From Cedecea neteri (lineage in GTDB: Bacteria; Pseudomonadota; Gammaproteobacteria; Enterobacterales; Enterobacteriaceae), in assembly GCF_000757825.1 (NCBI RefSeq), contig NZ_CP009451.1:4092001-4156000 (forward strand): a DNA stretch of 64,000 nucleotides. Direction: 5' to 3'. The translations under genes were made by a program, and so were the position numbers. The notes under the pieces are model-generated. The model saw only the letters and a list, made by a program, of their open reading frames with translations, ran no database searches and was not told where the DNA came from. Shown here one piece after another: positions 16,917-28,322 of this stretch (the stretch's first letter is position 1; each line of letters opens with the position of its first letter).

Positions 16917-19058
16917 TTACTCTTGCTGAGCGGACTGAATCGCGGTCAGAGCGATGGTGTAGACGATATCGTCAACCAGCGCGCCACGGGACAGGTCGTT
17001 AACCGGCTTGCGCATACCCTGCAGCATTGGCCCGATGGAGATCAGGTCTGCAGAACGCTGTACCGCTTTATAGGTGGTGTTACCGGTGTTCAGGTCAGGG
17101 AAGATGAACACGGTCGCACGGCCCGCAACAGGGGAGTTTGGTGCCTTAGACTTAGCCACGTCAGCCATTACCGCAGCGTCATACTGCAGTGGGCCGTCGA
17201 TGACCAGATCGGGGCGTTTTTCCTGAGCGATACGGGTAGCTTCACGCACTTTCTCAACGTCGCTACCTGCGCCGGAGTTACCGGTGGAGTAGGAGAGCAT
17301 TGCAACGCGTGGGTCGATACCGAAAGCGGCAGCGGAGTCAGCGGACTGAATCGCGATTTCTGCCAGCTGTTCTGCGGTTGGATCCGGGTTAATCGCACAG
17401 TCGCCGTAAACGTAAACCTGTTCAGGCAGCAGCATGAAGAACACGGAAGACACCAGAGAACTGCCTGGTGCAGTTTTGATCAGCTGCAGCGGCGGACGGA
17501 TGGTGTTCGCGGTGGTGTGAACCGCACCGGAAACCAGGCCGTCAACTTCGTCCTGCTCGAGCATCAGGGTGCCCAGCACAACGTTGTCTTCCAGCTGTTC
17601 GCGGGCAACGGCTTCGGTCATGCCCTTGCTCTTACGCAGCTCAACCAGGCGGGCAACGTAGCTTTCGCGAACCACTTCTGGATCGACGATTTCGATGCCT
17701 GCGCCCAGCTCAACGCCCTGCGCCGCAGCAACACGGGTGATTTCATCCGGGTTACCCAGCAGCACACAGGTCGCGATACCACGTTCAGCACAGATAGCCG
17801 CTGCTTTAACGGTACGCGGCTCGTCGCCTTCCGGCAGCACAACGCGTTTACCGGCTTTACGAGCCAGTTCGGTCAGCTGGTAACGGAACGCTGGAGGAGA
17901 CAGACGACGGCTGCGCTCGGAGGTCGCGGTCAGGGATTCGATCCAGTTCGCATCGATGTGGCTGGCCACATATTCCTGCACTTTTTCGATACGCTGATGG
18001 TCGTCGGTTGGGACTTCCAGGTTGAAGCTCTGCAGGCTCAGAGAGGTCTGCCAGGTGTTGGTGTCAACCATGAACAGCGGCAGGCCGGTAGCGAAAGCAC
18101 GCTCGCACAGCTTGCTGATGCGTGGGTCCATTTCGTAACCGCCGGTCAGCAGGATGGCGCCAATTTCAACGCCGTTCATTGCAGCCAGGCAGGCGGCAAC
18201 CAGCACGTCCGGGCGATCTGCGGAGGTGACCAGCAGAGAACCAGGGCGGAAGTGTTCCAGCATGTGCGGAATGCTGCGCGCACAGAAAGTCACGGACTTC
18301 ACGCGGCGAGTATTGATGTCACCTTCGTTAATGACGGTCGCGTTCAGGTGGCGAGCCATATCGATGGCGCGGGTAGCAATCAGTTCGAAGCTCCACGGCA
18401 CGCAGCCCAGAACCGGCAGCGGGCTGTCGGCAAACAGCTGCTTAGGATCGATGTTAGCGATGCTCGCTTTGCTGGAGTCGTCGAAGATCTCGGACAGGTC
18501 CGGACGGGTACGACCCTGCTCATCAACCGGGGCGTTCAGTTTGTTAATGATAACGCCGGTGATGTTGGTGTTTTTGCTGCCGCCGAAGCTGCTGCTGGTC
18601 AGTTCGATACGCTCTTTCAGCTGCTCCGGAGAGTCATTGCCCAGAGACATTACGAAGACGATTTCCGCATTCAGGGTTTTGGCGATTTCATAGTTCAGCG
18701 CCTGAGCAAACTGGTGTTTGCGGGTCGGCACCAGGCCTTCAACCAGAACGACTTCAGCATCTTTGCTGCTGGCGTGGTAGTTGGCGATGATCTCTTCCAT
18801 CAGCACGTCCTGCTGATTGCTGGACAGCAGGGACTCTACGTGGCCCATGTTCAGCGGCTCGGCGGCCGGGATGGTGGAGTTAGCGCGGATGATGCTGGTG
18901 GTCTGGTCCGGGCTATCGCCACCGGTACGCGGCTGGGCGATAGGTTTGAAGACGCTCAGACGAACGCCTTTTTGTTCCATAGCACGGATAACGCCAAGGC
19001 TTACGCTGGTAAGGCCGACGCTGGTTCCGGTAGGGATCAGCATAATAGTACGGGACAC
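16917..19058 (-). CDS. pta: Phosphate acetyltransferase Pta
   Basis: Pta converts acetyl-CoA and phosphate to acetyl phosphate, the first step of the acetate overflow pathway. The 713-residue product has the three-domain layout of the long enterobacterial enzyme: N-terminal P-loop-like BioD domain ([13 protein letters not shown]), DRTGG regulatory domain (about 220-340) and the C-terminal catalytic PTA domain (from about 390). The GTG at 19058 is chosen rather than an in-frame ATG 13 codons upstream because AGAGG lies just before it and E. coli Pta begins at the same residue (714 aa). Downstream of ackA in one operon. Confidence 0.96.
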   Translation of the reverse strand: MSRTIMLIPTGTSVGLTSVSLGVIRAMEQKGVRLSVFKPIAQPRTGGDSPDQTTSIIRANSTIPAAEPLNMGHVESLLSSNQQDVLMEEIIANYHASSKDAEVVLVEGLVPTRKHQFAQALNYEIAKTLNAEIVFVMSLGNDSPEQLKERIELTSSSFGGSKNTNITGVIINKLNAPVDEQGRTRPDLSEIFDDSSKASIANIDPKQLFADSPLPVLGCVPWSFELIATRAIDMARHLNATVINEGDINTRRVKSVTFCARSIPHMLEHFRPGSLLVTSADRPDVLVAACLAAMNGVEIGAILLTGGYEMDPRISKLCERAFATGLPLFMVDTNTWQTSLSLQSFNLEVPTDDHQRIEKVQEYVASHIDANWIESLTATSERSRRLSPPAFRYQLTELARKAGKRVVLPEGDEPRTVKAAAICAERGIATCVLLGNPDEITRVAAAQGVELGAGIEIVDPEVVRESYVARLVELRKSKGMTEAVAREQLEDNVVLGTLMLEQDEVDGLVSGAVHTTANTIRPPLQLIKTAPGSSLVSSVFFMLLPEQVYVYGDCAINPDPTAEQLAEIAIQSADSAAAFGIDPRVAMLSYSTGNSGAGSDVEKVREATRIAQEKRPDLVIDGPLQYDAAVMADVAKSKAPNSPVAGRATVFIFPDLNTGNTTYKAVQRSADLISIGPMLQGMRKPVNDLSRGALVDDIVYTIALTAIQSAQQE

Positions 19059-19113
19059 GGTATAACCTCTTTCGTTTTCGCGAGCAGGGATGCTCACTCG
19101 ACTCAGAAAACAA

Positions 19114-19137
19114 CACCGCCAGCTAAGGCTGGCGGTG
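19114..19137. other. Perfect inverted repeat between ackA and pta
   Basis: CACCGCCAGC (19114-19123) and GCTGGCGGTG (19128-19137) form a 10-bp stem with a 4-base loop, lying in the 85-base gap of the ackA-pta operon. In the transcribed direction it is followed by TTGTTTTC, a weak T-run. It may be a transcript-stabilising structure or a partial terminator that lowers pta relative to ackA. Confidence 0.65.
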
Positions 19138-19143
19138 AGGGAA

Positions 19144-20346
19144 TCAGGCGGTCAGGCGGGATGCATCCTGAGCGATGACCAGCTCTTCGTTGGTGGTGAT
19201 AACCACCGCCGGGCGGGTGCCTTCCTTGTTGATGAAGCCAGACTTGCCGAAACGTGCAGCCAGGTTGCGCTCGTGATCAACTTCGAAGCCCAGTACGCCC
19301 AGTTTGCCCAGGGACAGTTCACGTACCATGGCGGCGTTTTCACCGATACCACCGGTGAAGACAACGGCGTCCAGACGACCTTCCATCAGCGCGGTGTAGG
19401 AGCCGATGTATTTCGCCAGACGGTGGCAGTAAACGTCCATTGCACGTTTAGCGTCTTCTTTCGTTGCGTAGTTGTCTTCAACGTAGCGGCAGTCGCTGGT
19501 GACTTCGGTCAGACCCAGCAGGCCGGACTCTTTGGTCAGCATTTTGTTGATGTCTTCCACGCTCATGCCCAGGGCATCGTGCAGGTGGAAGATAATAGCC
19601 GGGTCGATGTCGCCGGAGCGGGTACCCATGACCAGACCTTCCAGCGGGGTCAGACCCATGGAGGTATCAACGCATTTACCGTTACGGATTGCAGAAACGG
19701 AACCGCCGTTGCCCAGGTGGCAGGTGATGATGTTCAGTTCATCAACCGGCTTGTTCAGCATTTTTGCGGCTTCCTGAGTCACGTAGAAGTGGCTGGTGCC
19801 GTGTGCGCCGTAGCGACGAACGCCGTGCTCTTTGTACAGTTTGTACGGCAGAGCGTAGAGGAAAGATTCTTCCGGCATGGTCTGATGGAACGCGGTGTCG
19901 AACACGGCAACGTTTTTATCAGCCAGGTTAGGGAAGGATTTCAGGGCTTCAGCGATACCGATCAGGTGTGCAGGGTTATGCAGCGGTGCAAAAGAGGCAG
20001 AATCTTTGATACCCTGAATCACGGAATCATCGATAACAACGGAGCTGGTGTATTTTTCACCGCCGTGTACGATACGGTGACCAATTGCGGTCAGCTGAGC
20101 GGACAATTCTGGTTTTTCTGCCAGAATCTTATTAACGATGAAGTTAAGAGCTTCGCTGTGAGCGGCACCTGCGCCCAGAGCCGCTTCTTGTTTAGCGCCG
20201 TCCAGTTTCCATTTGATGCGGGCTTCAGGAAGATGGAAACACTCTGCTAAACCAGAAAGGTACTCTTCACCGTTTACGGCATCGATAATTGCGAATTTAA
20301 GTGATGAGCTACCGCAGTTCAGAACCAGTACTAGCTTACTCGACAT
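19144..20346 (-). CDS. ackA: Acetate kinase AckA
   Basis: AckA transfers phosphate from acetyl phosphate to ADP, giving acetate and ATP, in the cytoplasm. The 400-residue protein matches the enterobacterial enzyme over its full length: N-terminal [15 protein letters not shown], the catalytic region [23 protein letters not shown] and [18 protein letters not shown] precedes the start. First gene of ackA-pta, divergent from yfbV. Confidence 0.97.
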   Translation of the reverse strand: MSSKLVLVLNCGSSSLKFAIIDAVNGEEYLSGLAECFHLPEARIKWKLDGAKQEAALGAGAAHSEALNFIVNKILAEKPELSAQLTAIGHRIVHGGEKYTSSVVIDDSVIQGIKDSASFAPLHNPAHLIGIAEALKSFPNLADKNVAVFDTAFHQTMPEESFLYALPYKLYKEHGVRRYGAHGTSHFYVTQEAAKMLNKPVDELNIITCHLGNGGSVSAIRNGKCVDTSMGLTPLEGLVMGTRSGDIDPAIIFHLHDALGMSVEDINKMLTKESGLLGLTEVTSDCRYVEDNYATKEDAKRAMDVYCHRLAKYIGSYTALMEGRLDAVVFTGGIGENAAMVRELSLGKLGVLGFEVDHERNLAARFGKSGFINKEGTRPAVVITTNEELVIAQDASRLTA

Positions 20347-20683
20347 GGAAGTACCTATTTTTGATACGTGGCTAAAAAAACGTCAGTTAGTCTATCAGCG
20401 TAGCGCATGATGACGCTGACATTTATGATTAACGTCATGCCAGAAGCGTTTTTCGGCATGGCGAATAAAATTACTCAGAGTTTACGCCATATTCCCGAAG
20501 CTGCAGGTCACGGCGATGTAAAAGAATGTTTGACAGCATGTGGTTTCCCCACTACGGCCATCAAGGCCGGCACAGGGTAGCAGATAGAGGCTCGTAAAGA
20601 CAAAATTTTTTGAACGATGTCATTGAGAGTTGCTGAGTTGCAAAATTATTTTATTTTTTATATGTAGAGTTGAGGTATGAGCC
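20347..20683. other. Divergent ackA/yfbV intergenic region
   Basis: This 337-base stretch holds the promoters of ackA (leftward) and yfbV (rightward). The yfbV side is very A+T-rich just before its Shine-Dalgarno sequence (GAGTTGAGG). No open reading frame or known operator was recognised. A short inverted string GGCCATCAAGGCC (about 20557-20569) is visible but of unknown meaning. Confidence 0.5.
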
Positions 20684-21139
20684 ATGTCGACACCCCAGAA
20701 TAGCCATGTTAGCTGGTTTAGCCTGTTCGGACGTGGGCAGCACTACTCGAAGACCTGGCCGCTGGATAAGCGCCTGTCACCGGTATTTATCGAAAATCGT
20801 GTGATTCGTGCCACCCGGTACGCCATACGTTTTATGCCGCCGCTGGCGGTGTTTACGCTGACCTGGCAAATCGCGCTGGGCGGCCAGCTTGGCCCCGCGG
20901 TGGCCACGGCACTTTTTGCCTGTAGCCTGCCAATGCAGGGACTGTGGTGGCTCGGCAAGCGCTCGGTCACGCCGTTACCGCCTTCGACCTTACAATGGTT
21001 TTATGAAGTTCGTATGAAACTGCAGGAAGCAGGTCAGGCGCTGGCCCCGGTTGAAGGCAAGCCGGACTACCAGGCGCTGGCAGACGTGCTCAAGCGCGCG
21101 TTCAAACAGCTGGATAAAACTTTCCTGGATGATTTGTAA
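20684..21139 (+). CDS. yfbV: Inner membrane protein YfbV (UPF0208)
   Basis: The 151-residue protein has two closely spaced hydrophobic segments (roughly residues 45-90, [15 protein letters not shown] and [18 protein letters not shown]) and a C-terminal coiled, charged part. The length equals E. coli YfbV, which is reported to insulate neighbouring chromosome macrodomains from the MatP-organised Ter domain. It is divergent from ackA, as in E. coli, and stands alone before yfbU. Confidence 0.92.
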   Translation: MSTPQNSHVSWFSLFGRGQHYSKTWPLDKRLSPVFIENRVIRATRYAIRFMPPLAVFTLTWQIALGGQLGPAVATALFACSLPMQGLWWLGKRSVTPLPPSTLQWFYEVRMKLQEAGQALAPVEGKPDYQALADVLKRAFKQLDKTFLDDL

Positions 21140-21162
21140 TTACCCTACGGTTGCGCATATAA

Positions 21163-21729
<567 letters not shown>

Positions 21730-21742
21730 GGAGAGACGCGTA

Positions 21743-22402
21743 GTGAAGTGTAAAGGTTTCTTGTTTGATTTGGATGGTACGCTGGTTGACTCCCTTCCTG
21801 CCGTCGAGCGCGCGTGGGTAAACTGGGCAAAGCGTTTTAATATTTCCCCGGAAGAAGTCTTGGGCTTCATCCACGGCAAGCAGGCGATTACCTCACTGCG
21901 CCATTTTATGGCCGGTGCCTCCGAGGAAGAAATTCAGCAGGAGTTCCTGCGCCTCGAGAAGCTGGAGTCTGAAGATACCGACGGTATCGTTGCCTTGCCT
22001 GGGGCTGCGGAGCTTTTGGCTCACCTTAACGAAGCCGGTATTCCATGGGCTATCGTCACTTCAGGTTCTGTGCCGGTAGCGTCCGCTCGTCGCCTGGCGG
22101 GTGGCCTGCCCGAGCCGGAAGTCTTTGTGACGGCCGAGCGAGTGGCGCGCGGGAAACCTGAACCTGACGCCTATTTGCTCGGTGCTCAGCTGCTTGGGCT
22201 CGAGCCGGAAGAGTGCGTAGTCGTTGAAGATGCGCCCGCCGGCGTGCTTTCCGGACTTGCTGCTGGCTGCCACGTGATTGCGGTTAACGCCCCGGCGGAT
22301 ACGCCACGGCTTGAACACGTGGACTATGTCCTCGCCTCCCTTAGCGAGCTGCTGGTCCAGAAATCGCCGGACGGCACGGTCGAAGTGTTAAGAAAACACT
22401 AA
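21743..22402 (+). CDS. hxpA: Hexitol phosphatase HxpA (YfbT), HAD family
   Basis: The 219-residue HAD-like phosphatase has the nucleophile motif FDLDGT (D9, D11), a cap domain, the second motif VTSGS and the terminal motif VVEDAPAG. E. coli YfbT dephosphorylates sugar phosphates, mainly hexitol phosphates. Translation probably starts at GTG 21743, preceded by GAGGAGAG; an upstream TTG at 21707 would lie inside yfbU and adds residues not found in the family. A strong terminator follows. Confidence 0.9.
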   Translation: MKCKGFLFDLDGTLVDSLPAVERAWVNWAKRFNISPEEVLGFIHGKQAITSLRHFMAGASEEEIQQEFLRLEKLESEDTDGIVALPGAAELLAHLNEAGIPWAIVTSGSVPVASARRLAGGLPEPEVFVTAERVARGKPEPDAYLLGAQLLGLEPEECVVVEDAPAGVLSGLAAGCHVIAVNAPADTPRLEHVDYVLASLSELLVQKSPDGTVEVLRKH

Positions 22403-22413
22403 TCCCATGATTT

Positions 22414-22439
22414 AACCCCGCATTTGCGGGGTTTTTTTT
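22414..22439 (+). terminator. Rho-independent terminator after hxpA
   Basis: AACCCCGC (22414-22421), loop ATTT and GCGGGGTT (22426-22433) form a perfect 8-bp stem followed by a run of T residues. Confidence 0.92.
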
Positions 22440-22494
22440 ATGGCATTCTCATCTACATTCAATTCACCAATAATCAGCCATTCAGGGACTCGTT

Positions 22495-24327
22495 TTGAAT
22501 TCGGAACTCATTTGGGTGTTGTCGTTGCTGGGGGTTGCTGTCCTGCTGTTCGCTACCGGAAAGATGCGTATGGACGCGGTGGCTCTGTTGGTGATTGTCG
22601 CTTTTGTCCTCAGCGGGACGTTAAGCCTTAGCGAGGCCTTTTCAGGGTTCAGCGATCCCAACGTTATCCTGATTGCCGCGCTGTTCATTATTGGTGACGG
22701 GCTGGTGCGTACCGGCGTCGCAACCAAAATGGGCAGCTGGCTGGTGGACGTGGCGGGCAGCAGCGAAACCAAAATGCTGATCCTGCTGATGGTGACGGTA
22801 GCCGGATTGGGTGCCTTTATGAGTTCTACCGGCGTGGTGGCCATTTTTATTCCGGTGGTTATCAGCGTTTCAATGCGCATGAAAATTTCCCCCTCCAGAT
22901 TGATGATGCCGCTTAGTTTCGCCGGGCTTATCAGCGGCATGATGACCATCGTCGCCACGCCGCCTAATCTGGTTATCAATAGTGAGCTGCTGCGCGAAGG
23001 GCTGGAAGGCTTCCAGTTCTTTAGCGTGACGCCGATTGGCCTGGCGGTATTGGTGCTTGGCATCCTTTATATGCTGGTGGTGCGTTTTGCGCTTAAAGGG
23101 CAGGGCGATGAGGCGGGAAAAGAGAGCTGGAAGCGCCGTTCTTTCCGCGACTTGATTAAAGAATATCGCCTGACCGGGCGGGCGCGACGGCTGGCTATTC
23201 GCCCCGGTTCGCCGATGGTCGGCCACCGGCTGGATGATTTGAAGCTGCGTGAGCGCTACGGGGCTAACGTTATCGGCCTTGAACGGTGGCGCAAGTTCCG
23301 CCGCGTTATCGTTAATGTGACCGGCGTGACCGAGTTCCGCGCGCGTGACGTTCTACTGATCGATATGTCCGCCTCGGACGTTGATTTACGTGAGTTTTGC
23401 AGCGAACAAATGCTCGAGCCGATGGTGCTGCGCGGCGAGTATTTCTCGGATCAGGCGTTGGATGTGGGCATGGCTGAAGTATCGCTTTTACCCGAATCGG
23501 AACTGACCGGGCAGACTTTGCGAGAAATCGCCTTCCGAACCCGCTACGGTCTCAACGTTGTTGGCCTGCGACGAGACGGTAAGGCAATGGAAGGGCTGCT
23601 GGTGGATGAGCCCATTCAACTGGGGGATATTATTCTGGTCGTCGGCGACTGGAAGCTGATTAACCAGCTTTCACAGCAAAATCGTGATTTCCTGGTGCTC
23701 AATCTGCCGGTGGAAGAGCGGGATGCTTCTCCGGCACACAGCCAGGCGCCGCACGCAATTTTCTGCCTGGCGCTAATGGTCGCGCTCATGCTGACCGACG
23801 AGATACCCAACCCTATTGCCGCGATTATCGCCTGCATGCTGATGGGCAAGTTCCGCTGTATTGATATGGAAAGCGCCTATAAGGCGATTCACTGGCCGAG
23901 CATTATTCTGATTGTCGGGATGATGCCTTTTGCGCTGGCGTTGCAGAAAACCGGCGGGGTGGATTTAATCGTTCATGGGCTGATGGAGTTCGGTGGCGGA
24001 TATGGGCCTTACATCATGCTGGTTTGCCTGTTTGTGATGTGTGCAACCATCGGGTTGTTTATCTCCAATACCGCGACGGCGGTACTGATGGCACCTATCG
24101 CCCTGGCTGCCGCTAAATCGATGGGCGTTTCACCTTATCCGTTCGCGATGATTGTGGCGATGGCTGCCTCTGCGGCGTTTATGACGCCCGTATCATCGCC
24201 TGTGAACACGCTGGTGCTGGGGCCAGGGAACTATAAATTTAGCGACTTCGTTAAGCTCGGCGTGCCGTTTACCGTCATTGTGATGATCGTGAGCGTAGTG
24301 ATGGTGCCGATGCTGTTTCCGTTCTGA
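22495..24327 (+). CDS. yfbS: YfbS, SLC13-like anion permease with two TrkA-C domains
   Basis: The 610-residue inner-membrane protein has hydrophobic N-terminal and C-terminal halves of the CitMHS/DASS type, including the re-entrant signatures [12 protein letters not shown] and [13 protein letters not shown]. Between them, at about residues 210-400, lie two regulatory RCK/TrkA-C domains. E. coli YfbS has the same length; its substrate is not established. The start is a TTG with AGGGAC upstream, chosen because no ATG or GTG fits the conserved N-terminus [13 protein letters not shown] palindromic element follows the stop. Confidence 0.9.
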   Translation: MNSELIWVLSLLGVAVLLFATGKMRMDAVALLVIVAFVLSGTLSLSEAFSGFSDPNVILIAALFIIGDGLVRTGVATKMGSWLVDVAGSSETKMLILLMVTVAGLGAFMSSTGVVAIFIPVVISVSMRMKISPSRLMMPLSFAGLISGMMTIVATPPNLVINSELLREGLEGFQFFSVTPIGLAVLVLGILYMLVVRFALKGQGDEAGKESWKRRSFRDLIKEYRLTGRARRLAIRPGSPMVGHRLDDLKLRERYGANVIGLERWRKFRRVIVNVTGVTEFRARDVLLIDMSASDVDLREFCSEQMLEPMVLRGEYFSDQALDVGMAEVSLLPESELTGQTLREIAFRTRYGLNVVGLRRDGKAMEGLLVDEPIQLGDIILVVGDWKLINQLSQQNRDFLVLNLPVEERDASPAHSQAPHAIFCLALMVALMLTDEIPNPIAAIIACMLMGKFRCIDMESAYKAIHWPSIILIVGMMPFALALQKTGGVDLIVHGLMEFGGGYGPYIMLVCLFVMCATIGLFISNTATAVLMAPIALAAAKSMGVSPYPFAMIVAMAASAAFMTPVSSPVNTLVLGPGNYKFSDFVKLGVPFTVIVMIVSVVMVPMLFPF

Positions 24328-24344
24328 TACTTACTCTCACACGG

Positions 24345-24367
24345 CCTTCTCCCTGTAAGGGAGAAGG
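24345..24367. repeat. CCCTC/GAGGG-type palindrome after yfbS
   Basis: CCTTCTCCC (24345-24353), loop TGTAA and GGGAGAAGG (24359-24367) form a perfect 9-bp stem. It resembles the inner palindrome of the elements at 1918-2141, 33755-33813 and 40855-40876, and lies between the convergent yfbS and yfbR genes. Confidence 0.72.
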
Positions 24368-24409
24368 GGAAAACATTATCCTGATTTCGCTTCGGCAGAG
24401 GGGAAGTGT

Positions 24410-25009
24410 TTAAAGCGGTGAATCCTGGCTTATCTCATCCAGCGAAAGCTGGAAACTTGGCACAAAGACCTGCATGAAGTAGTCCATTTCCGGGCTGTGG
24501 CGGTCGGCCAGCGTTTTTTCCAGACGGCTTTTCGCCAGCAGGAATTCGTTATTGCCTGCCGACAGCTCTTCCAGACATTTCAGGTAAGCGCATAACGCAT
24601 CTGCCTGTTTCACCAGCGCTTTCTCTTCTTCGCTGTAGCTGTGCTCATCTATCAGCGGAGCCCAGATGTCGCGCAGCTCTTCCGGCACCATGTCAATCAG
24701 CTTCTGCTGGGCAATCTTTTCAATGGCTTTGTATTCATGCGCGATTTGCGAATTGAAATATTTTACCGGCGTGGGCAAATCCCCGGTCAGCACTTCGCTG
24801 GCGTCGTGGTACATCGCCAGAAGCGCGATTCTCTCCGCGTTAACGTTGCCGTTAAACTTGCGATTCTTGATGGCGGCGAGCGCGTGGGCAACCATGGCGA
24901 CCTGCAGGCTGTGTTCGGACACATTTTCGGTGCGGACGTTGCGCATCAGCGGCCAGCGGTTGATCAGTTTCAGGCGGGAGAGGTGGGCAAAGAAATGGCT
25001 CTGACTCAT
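24410..25009 (-). CDS. yfbR: 5'-deoxynucleotidase YfbR
   Basis: YfbR dephosphorylates deoxyribonucleoside 5'-monophosphates and takes part in dUMP production. The 199-residue HD-domain protein has the metal ligands H33, H68 and D69 at the positions used in E. coli YfbR, and ends with the identical [11 protein letters not shown]. The ATG at 25009 ([13 protein letters not shown]) is chosen over an upstream start 39 codons earlier, which would add low-complexity residues absent from the family. alaA lies just upstream on the same strand. Confidence 0.95.
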   Translation of the reverse strand: MSQSHFFAHLSRLKLINRWPLMRNVRTENVSEHSLQVAMVAHALAAIKNRKFNGNVNAERIALLAMYHDASEVLTGDLPTPVKYFNSQIAHEYKAIEKIAQQKLIDMVPEELRDIWAPLIDEHSYSEEEKALVKQADALCAYLKCLEELSAGNNEFLLAKSRLEKTLADRHSPEMDYFMQVFVPSFQLSLDEISQDSPL

Positions 25010-25085
25010 GACGTTCTCGCGGTTACAACTCGGTGGCGTCATTGTGAGGGGAGAAGGGGGACATTGCAAATGTCCCCCGACGGGC

Positions 25086-26300
25086 TTACTGGTGGTAATG
25101 GCCGAGGAAACGCCCAAGTTTGGCAATCGACATTTCTAAGTCGTCAACGCGCGGCAGCGTAACAATACGCACGTGATCCGGCCACGGCCAGTTAAAGGCT
25201 GTACCCTGAACCAGCAGAACTTTTTCCTGCAGCAGGAAGTCCAGCACCATCTTCTGGTCGTCATGAATATTGAAGCGCTTCGCGTCAATTTTCGGGAACA
25301 TATACAGCGCGCCGCGAGGCTTAACGCAGGAGACGCCGGGGATCTCGTTGATCAATTCCCAGGCGCGGTTGCGCTGTTCGTACAGGCGGCCGCCGGGTAC
25401 GATAAATTCGCTGATGCTCTGGTAGCCTCCCAGCGCGGTTTGAATCGCGTGTTGGGCAGGAACGTTGGCGCACAGGCGCATGGAGGCCAGCATTTCCAGA
25501 CCTTCAATATAGCCTTTAGCGTGTTTTTTCGGCCCGTTAAGCACCATCCAGCCTTGACGGAAACCGGCAACGCGGTAGGTTTTTGACAGGCCGTTAAAGG
25601 TAATCGTCAGCAGATCCGGGGCCAGCGCGGCAATGGAGTGATGCTCGGCGTCGTCATAAAGAATTTTGTCGTAAATCTCATCGGCAAAGATGATGAGATT
25701 GTGTTGACGGGCAATCTCAACAATCTCTAAAAGCAGCTCTTTAGAGTAAACGGCCCCGGTAGGGTTGTTCGGGTTGATAATCACGATGCCGCGCGTGCGG
25801 GGCGTGATTTTTGCGCGGATATCGTCGAGGTCCGGGAACCAGTCGGACTCTTCATCGCAAAGGTAGTGCACCGCTTTGCCGCTAGAGAGTGAGACGGCGG
25901 CGGTCCAGAGAGGATAGTCCGGTGCCGGAACCAGCATTTCATCGCCGCTGTTGAGCAGCGCCTGCATGGACTGAACGATCAGTTCAGAAACGCCGTTACC
26001 AATATAGATATCTTCCGTGGTGACATCCCGCATCCCACGCGCCTGATAGTGCTGCATAATGGCTTTACGGGCGGAAAACAGCCCTTTGGAGTCGCAATAT
26101 CCCTGAGCGGTAGGAAGATTGCGGATCACATCAACAAGGATTTCATCCGGCGCTTCAAAACCAAACGGCGCGGGGTTCCCTATGTTGAGCTTAAGCACTT
26201 TATTGCCTTCTTCTTCAAGGCGTTTTGCCTCTTTGAGAACCGGGCCACGGATGTCATAACAGACATTATCAAGTTTGCTGGATTTTTCGATGGGGGACAT
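25086..26300 (-). CDS. alaA: Glutamate-pyruvate aminotransferase AlaA
   Basis: AlaA makes alanine from pyruvate and glutamate with pyridoxal phosphate. The 404-residue class I/II aminotransferase carries the PLP-binding lysine K240 in [17 protein letters not shown], the NPNNPTGAV motif (177-185) and [11 protein letters not shown]. It is one residue shorter than E. coli AlaA (405) and nearly identical to it. Transcribed away from lrhA, with a 1-kb gene-free region between them; yfbR follows downstream. Confidence 0.96.
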   Translation of the reverse strand: MSPIEKSSKLDNVCYDIRGPVLKEAKRLEEEGNKVLKLNIGNPAPFGFEAPDEILVDVIRNLPTAQGYCDSKGLFSARKAIMQHYQARGMRDVTTEDIYIGNGVSELIVQSMQALLNSGDEMLVPAPDYPLWTAAVSLSSGKAVHYLCDEESDWFPDLDDIRAKITPRTRGIVIINPNNPTGAVYSKELLLEIVEIARQHNLIIFADEIYDKILYDDAEHHSIAALAPDLLTITFNGLSKTYRVAGFRQGWMVLNGPKKHAKGYIEGLEMLASMRLCANVPAQHAIQTALGGYQSISEFIVPGGRLYEQRNRAWELINEIPGVSCVKPRGALYMFPKIDAKRFNIHDDQKMVLDFLLQEKVLLVQGTAFNWPWPDHVRIVTLPRVDDLEMSIAKLGRFLGHYHQ

Positions 26301-27301
26301 GAAGCTTCGACCTTTGTTGTTAATTTCGCGTCCTGCCGTGGAAGCGCACCGTCACAATGTACTCCTGCTGCAGCGAGATTTGAAGGTTGGAGCCAGAAGA
26401 AATGCAATTTATCTTTACAGCACAATGTATAAGCGATATGGCATTTTATAAAAATAGAAAAACAAAATAACTTATAATTTGATTTTTATTAGCATTATTA
26501 ACTGCCTTGTTCTTTTTGAATGATGCTATTCACTGCCTCTGGCGCTTTCCTGAGTGAGAGGTGCTGCTGGCGTAAGACGGTTGTCGACAAACATAAGGAA
26601 AAATTAATATTCATGGCTGAAACATTAAGAGATTAATGACAGGTTAGTTAAAGAGATGTATATCAAAAGGCTGGCTGGTGTAATAGATAAATACCTGGGC
26701 AATTATTAAGGGTCTTTTATTATAGCTTGTGGGTGACTTCAAAAAACGTTGTGAATAATCAACAAGAGGGGAACCACAAAAAGAGAATGAGATCAGATAA
26801 TCAGCAATAAGTGTTATAAAACATAGTGTTTTAATGTAAGATAGACTACGAAAAATGGTAGGTTTTTGATGCCGATGAGGCACGTCAGTCCTGTGTCTTA
26901 GCCGGCGTTGTTAAATATTACTATTATTATTCAACTGGTTGTGTGGTCAGGCCGGTTTATGCCTCCCGTCGTGTTTCAACCCGTTAAATAATCATATAAA
27001 AGCTTATTAAAAGTCGTTTCTTGAACCTGATTTACAATTATTACCCAGTTTTAAAATACTGAACTGGTACGATGAGTCGGTGATTTGTATCTTATCCTGA
27101 CCTGAATAATATCCCATTGGGTCATGTTTCAGATAATTGAGCATGTCCGGGAATAAAAAAATAACAAACAGAAGCGCCGCTAACGTATGGCGGCCAGGAC
27201 TACCGGAGACATTCGGTAAAAGGAATTGCTTTATCTCTTTGATAAATCATAGCAATACAACCAGGGCAGACTCGAAAGAGCAACCTATTAGTGAATAAAT
27301 T
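26301..27301. other. 1-kb A+T-rich region between alaA and lrhA
   Basis: No convincing gene lies here. The sequence is visibly richer in A and T than the genes on either side, especially 26420-27080. It must hold the divergent promoters of alaA and lrhA and probably a long lrhA leader, as in E. coli, where a similarly long spacer exists. A minus-strand open frame at 26644-26883 was judged not to be a gene. Near lrhA there is a hairpin-like segment CCGGAGACATTCGG (27201-27214). Confidence 0.5.
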
Positions 27302-28237
27302 ATGATTAACGCAAATCGTCCGATACTGAACCTCGACCTCGATCTGCTGAGGACATTCGTTGCGGTCGCCGATCTCAATACCTTTGCCGCGGCTGCGGCT
27401 GCGGTGTGCCGCACTCAATCCGCTGTAAGCCAACAAATGCAGCGCCTTGAGCAATTAGTCGGGAAAGAGCTTTTTGCACGACATGGCCGTAATAAACTGC
27501 TAACCGAGCACGGTATTCAACTGCTGGGTTACGCGCGTAAAATCCTTCGCTTCAATGATGAAGCCTGCTCTTCGCTGATGTTTAACAACCTGCAGGGGTC
27601 GTTAACGCTCGGCGCGTCCGATGAAACGGCGGATACCATTTTGCCGTTCCTGTTAAACCGCATCAGCTCGGTGTATCCGAAGCTGGCGCTGGACGTGAGG
27701 GTAAAGCGCAATCCGTTCATGATCGAAATGCTTAATCAGCATGAGGTCGATCTGGTGGTGACGACGTCCAATCCTTCTAACTTCGACTCGGTTGTGCTGC
27801 GAACTTCGCCAACGCTTTGGTACTGTGCAGCCGATTACGTTTTCCAGAGTGGGGAATCTTTGCCTCTGGTGATGTTGGACGATCCGAGCCCGTACCGCGA
27901 TATGATGATAGAGCATCTTGATGCCAGCCAGACGCCGTGGCGCATTTCATATGTTGCTTCCACGCTGGCGGCCGTACGTGCGGCAGTGAAAGCCGGGCTG
28001 GGCGTTACGGCAAGGCCTGTGGAAATGATGAGTCCTGAGCTTCGCGTTCTGGGGGCTTCAGAAGGGCTGCCGGTGCTTCCTGAAACCCAATATCTGCTGT
28101 GTAAAAACCCGGAAAGCGGCAATGAGCTGGCGCAGGCTATTTTCAGTGCGCTTGCGACGCCGACGAATCCATACCGGTTTGCGGCAGTGGGAAGTGAAGG
28201 CGACGATACGCTGCTGGTAGAAGGGGATTTTGAGTAG
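27302..28237 (+). CDS. lrhA: LysR-family regulator LrhA
   Basis: LrhA represses flagellar master genes flhDC, type 1 fimbriae and rpoS translation in E. coli. The 311-residue product has an N-terminal winged HTH (about residues 12-70, with [20 protein letters not shown]) that is nearly identical to E. coli LrhA, and a LysR substrate-binding domain with the SpeedVal segment [12 protein letters not shown]; the C-terminal third is more divergent. ATG is chosen to match the family start. It is upstream of nuo, separated by its own terminator. Confidence 0.95.
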   Translation: MINANRPILNLDLDLLRTFVAVADLNTFAAAAAAVCRTQSAVSQQMQRLEQLVGKELFARHGRNKLLTEHGIQLLGYARKILRFNDEACSSLMFNNLQGSLTLGASDETADTILPFLLNRISSVYPKLALDVRVKRNPFMIEMLNQHEVDLVVTTSNPSNFDSVVLRTSPTLWYCAADYVFQSGESLPLVMLDDPSPYRDMMIEHLDASQTPWRISYVASTLAAVRAAVKAGLGVTARPVEMMSPELRVLGASEGLPVLPETQYLLCKNPESGNELAQAIFSALATPTNPYRFAAVGSEGDDTLLVEGDFE

Positions 28238-28276
28238 CCCCAGGTCGTTTAGTTAGTAACAAAATATTAAATGTAG

Positions 28277-28322
28277 AAAATGGGTCATTGGTGGTTTTTT
28301 TTGCGCCAATGGCCCATTTTTT
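28277..28322 (+). terminator. Rho-independent terminator after lrhA
   Basis: AAAATGGGTCATTGG (28277-28291) pairs with CCAATGGCCCATTTT (28306-28320) with a single G-T wobble around a 14-base loop, followed by more T residues. It separates lrhA from the nuo promoter region. Confidence 0.87.

Noticed and set aside
19059..19097. Upstream ATG as the pta start
   Set aside because: The GTG at 19058 has an AGAGG at proper distance and matches the conserved N-terminus of Pta.
16923..19178. Very long open frame (over 750 codons) opposite pta
   Set aside because: It is the antisense frame of a highly biased coding sequence; the product is low-complexity and unlike any family, whereas the minus strand encodes full-length Pta.
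19090..20250. Long open frame antisense to ackA
   Set aside because: It is a shadow of the conserved ackA coding strand.
26644..26883. 79-codon open frame on the minus strand in the lrhA upstream region
   Set aside because: It lies in A+T-rich DNA, has no clear ribosome-binding site, shows no recognisable domain and lies in a spacer that is also gene-free in E. coli.
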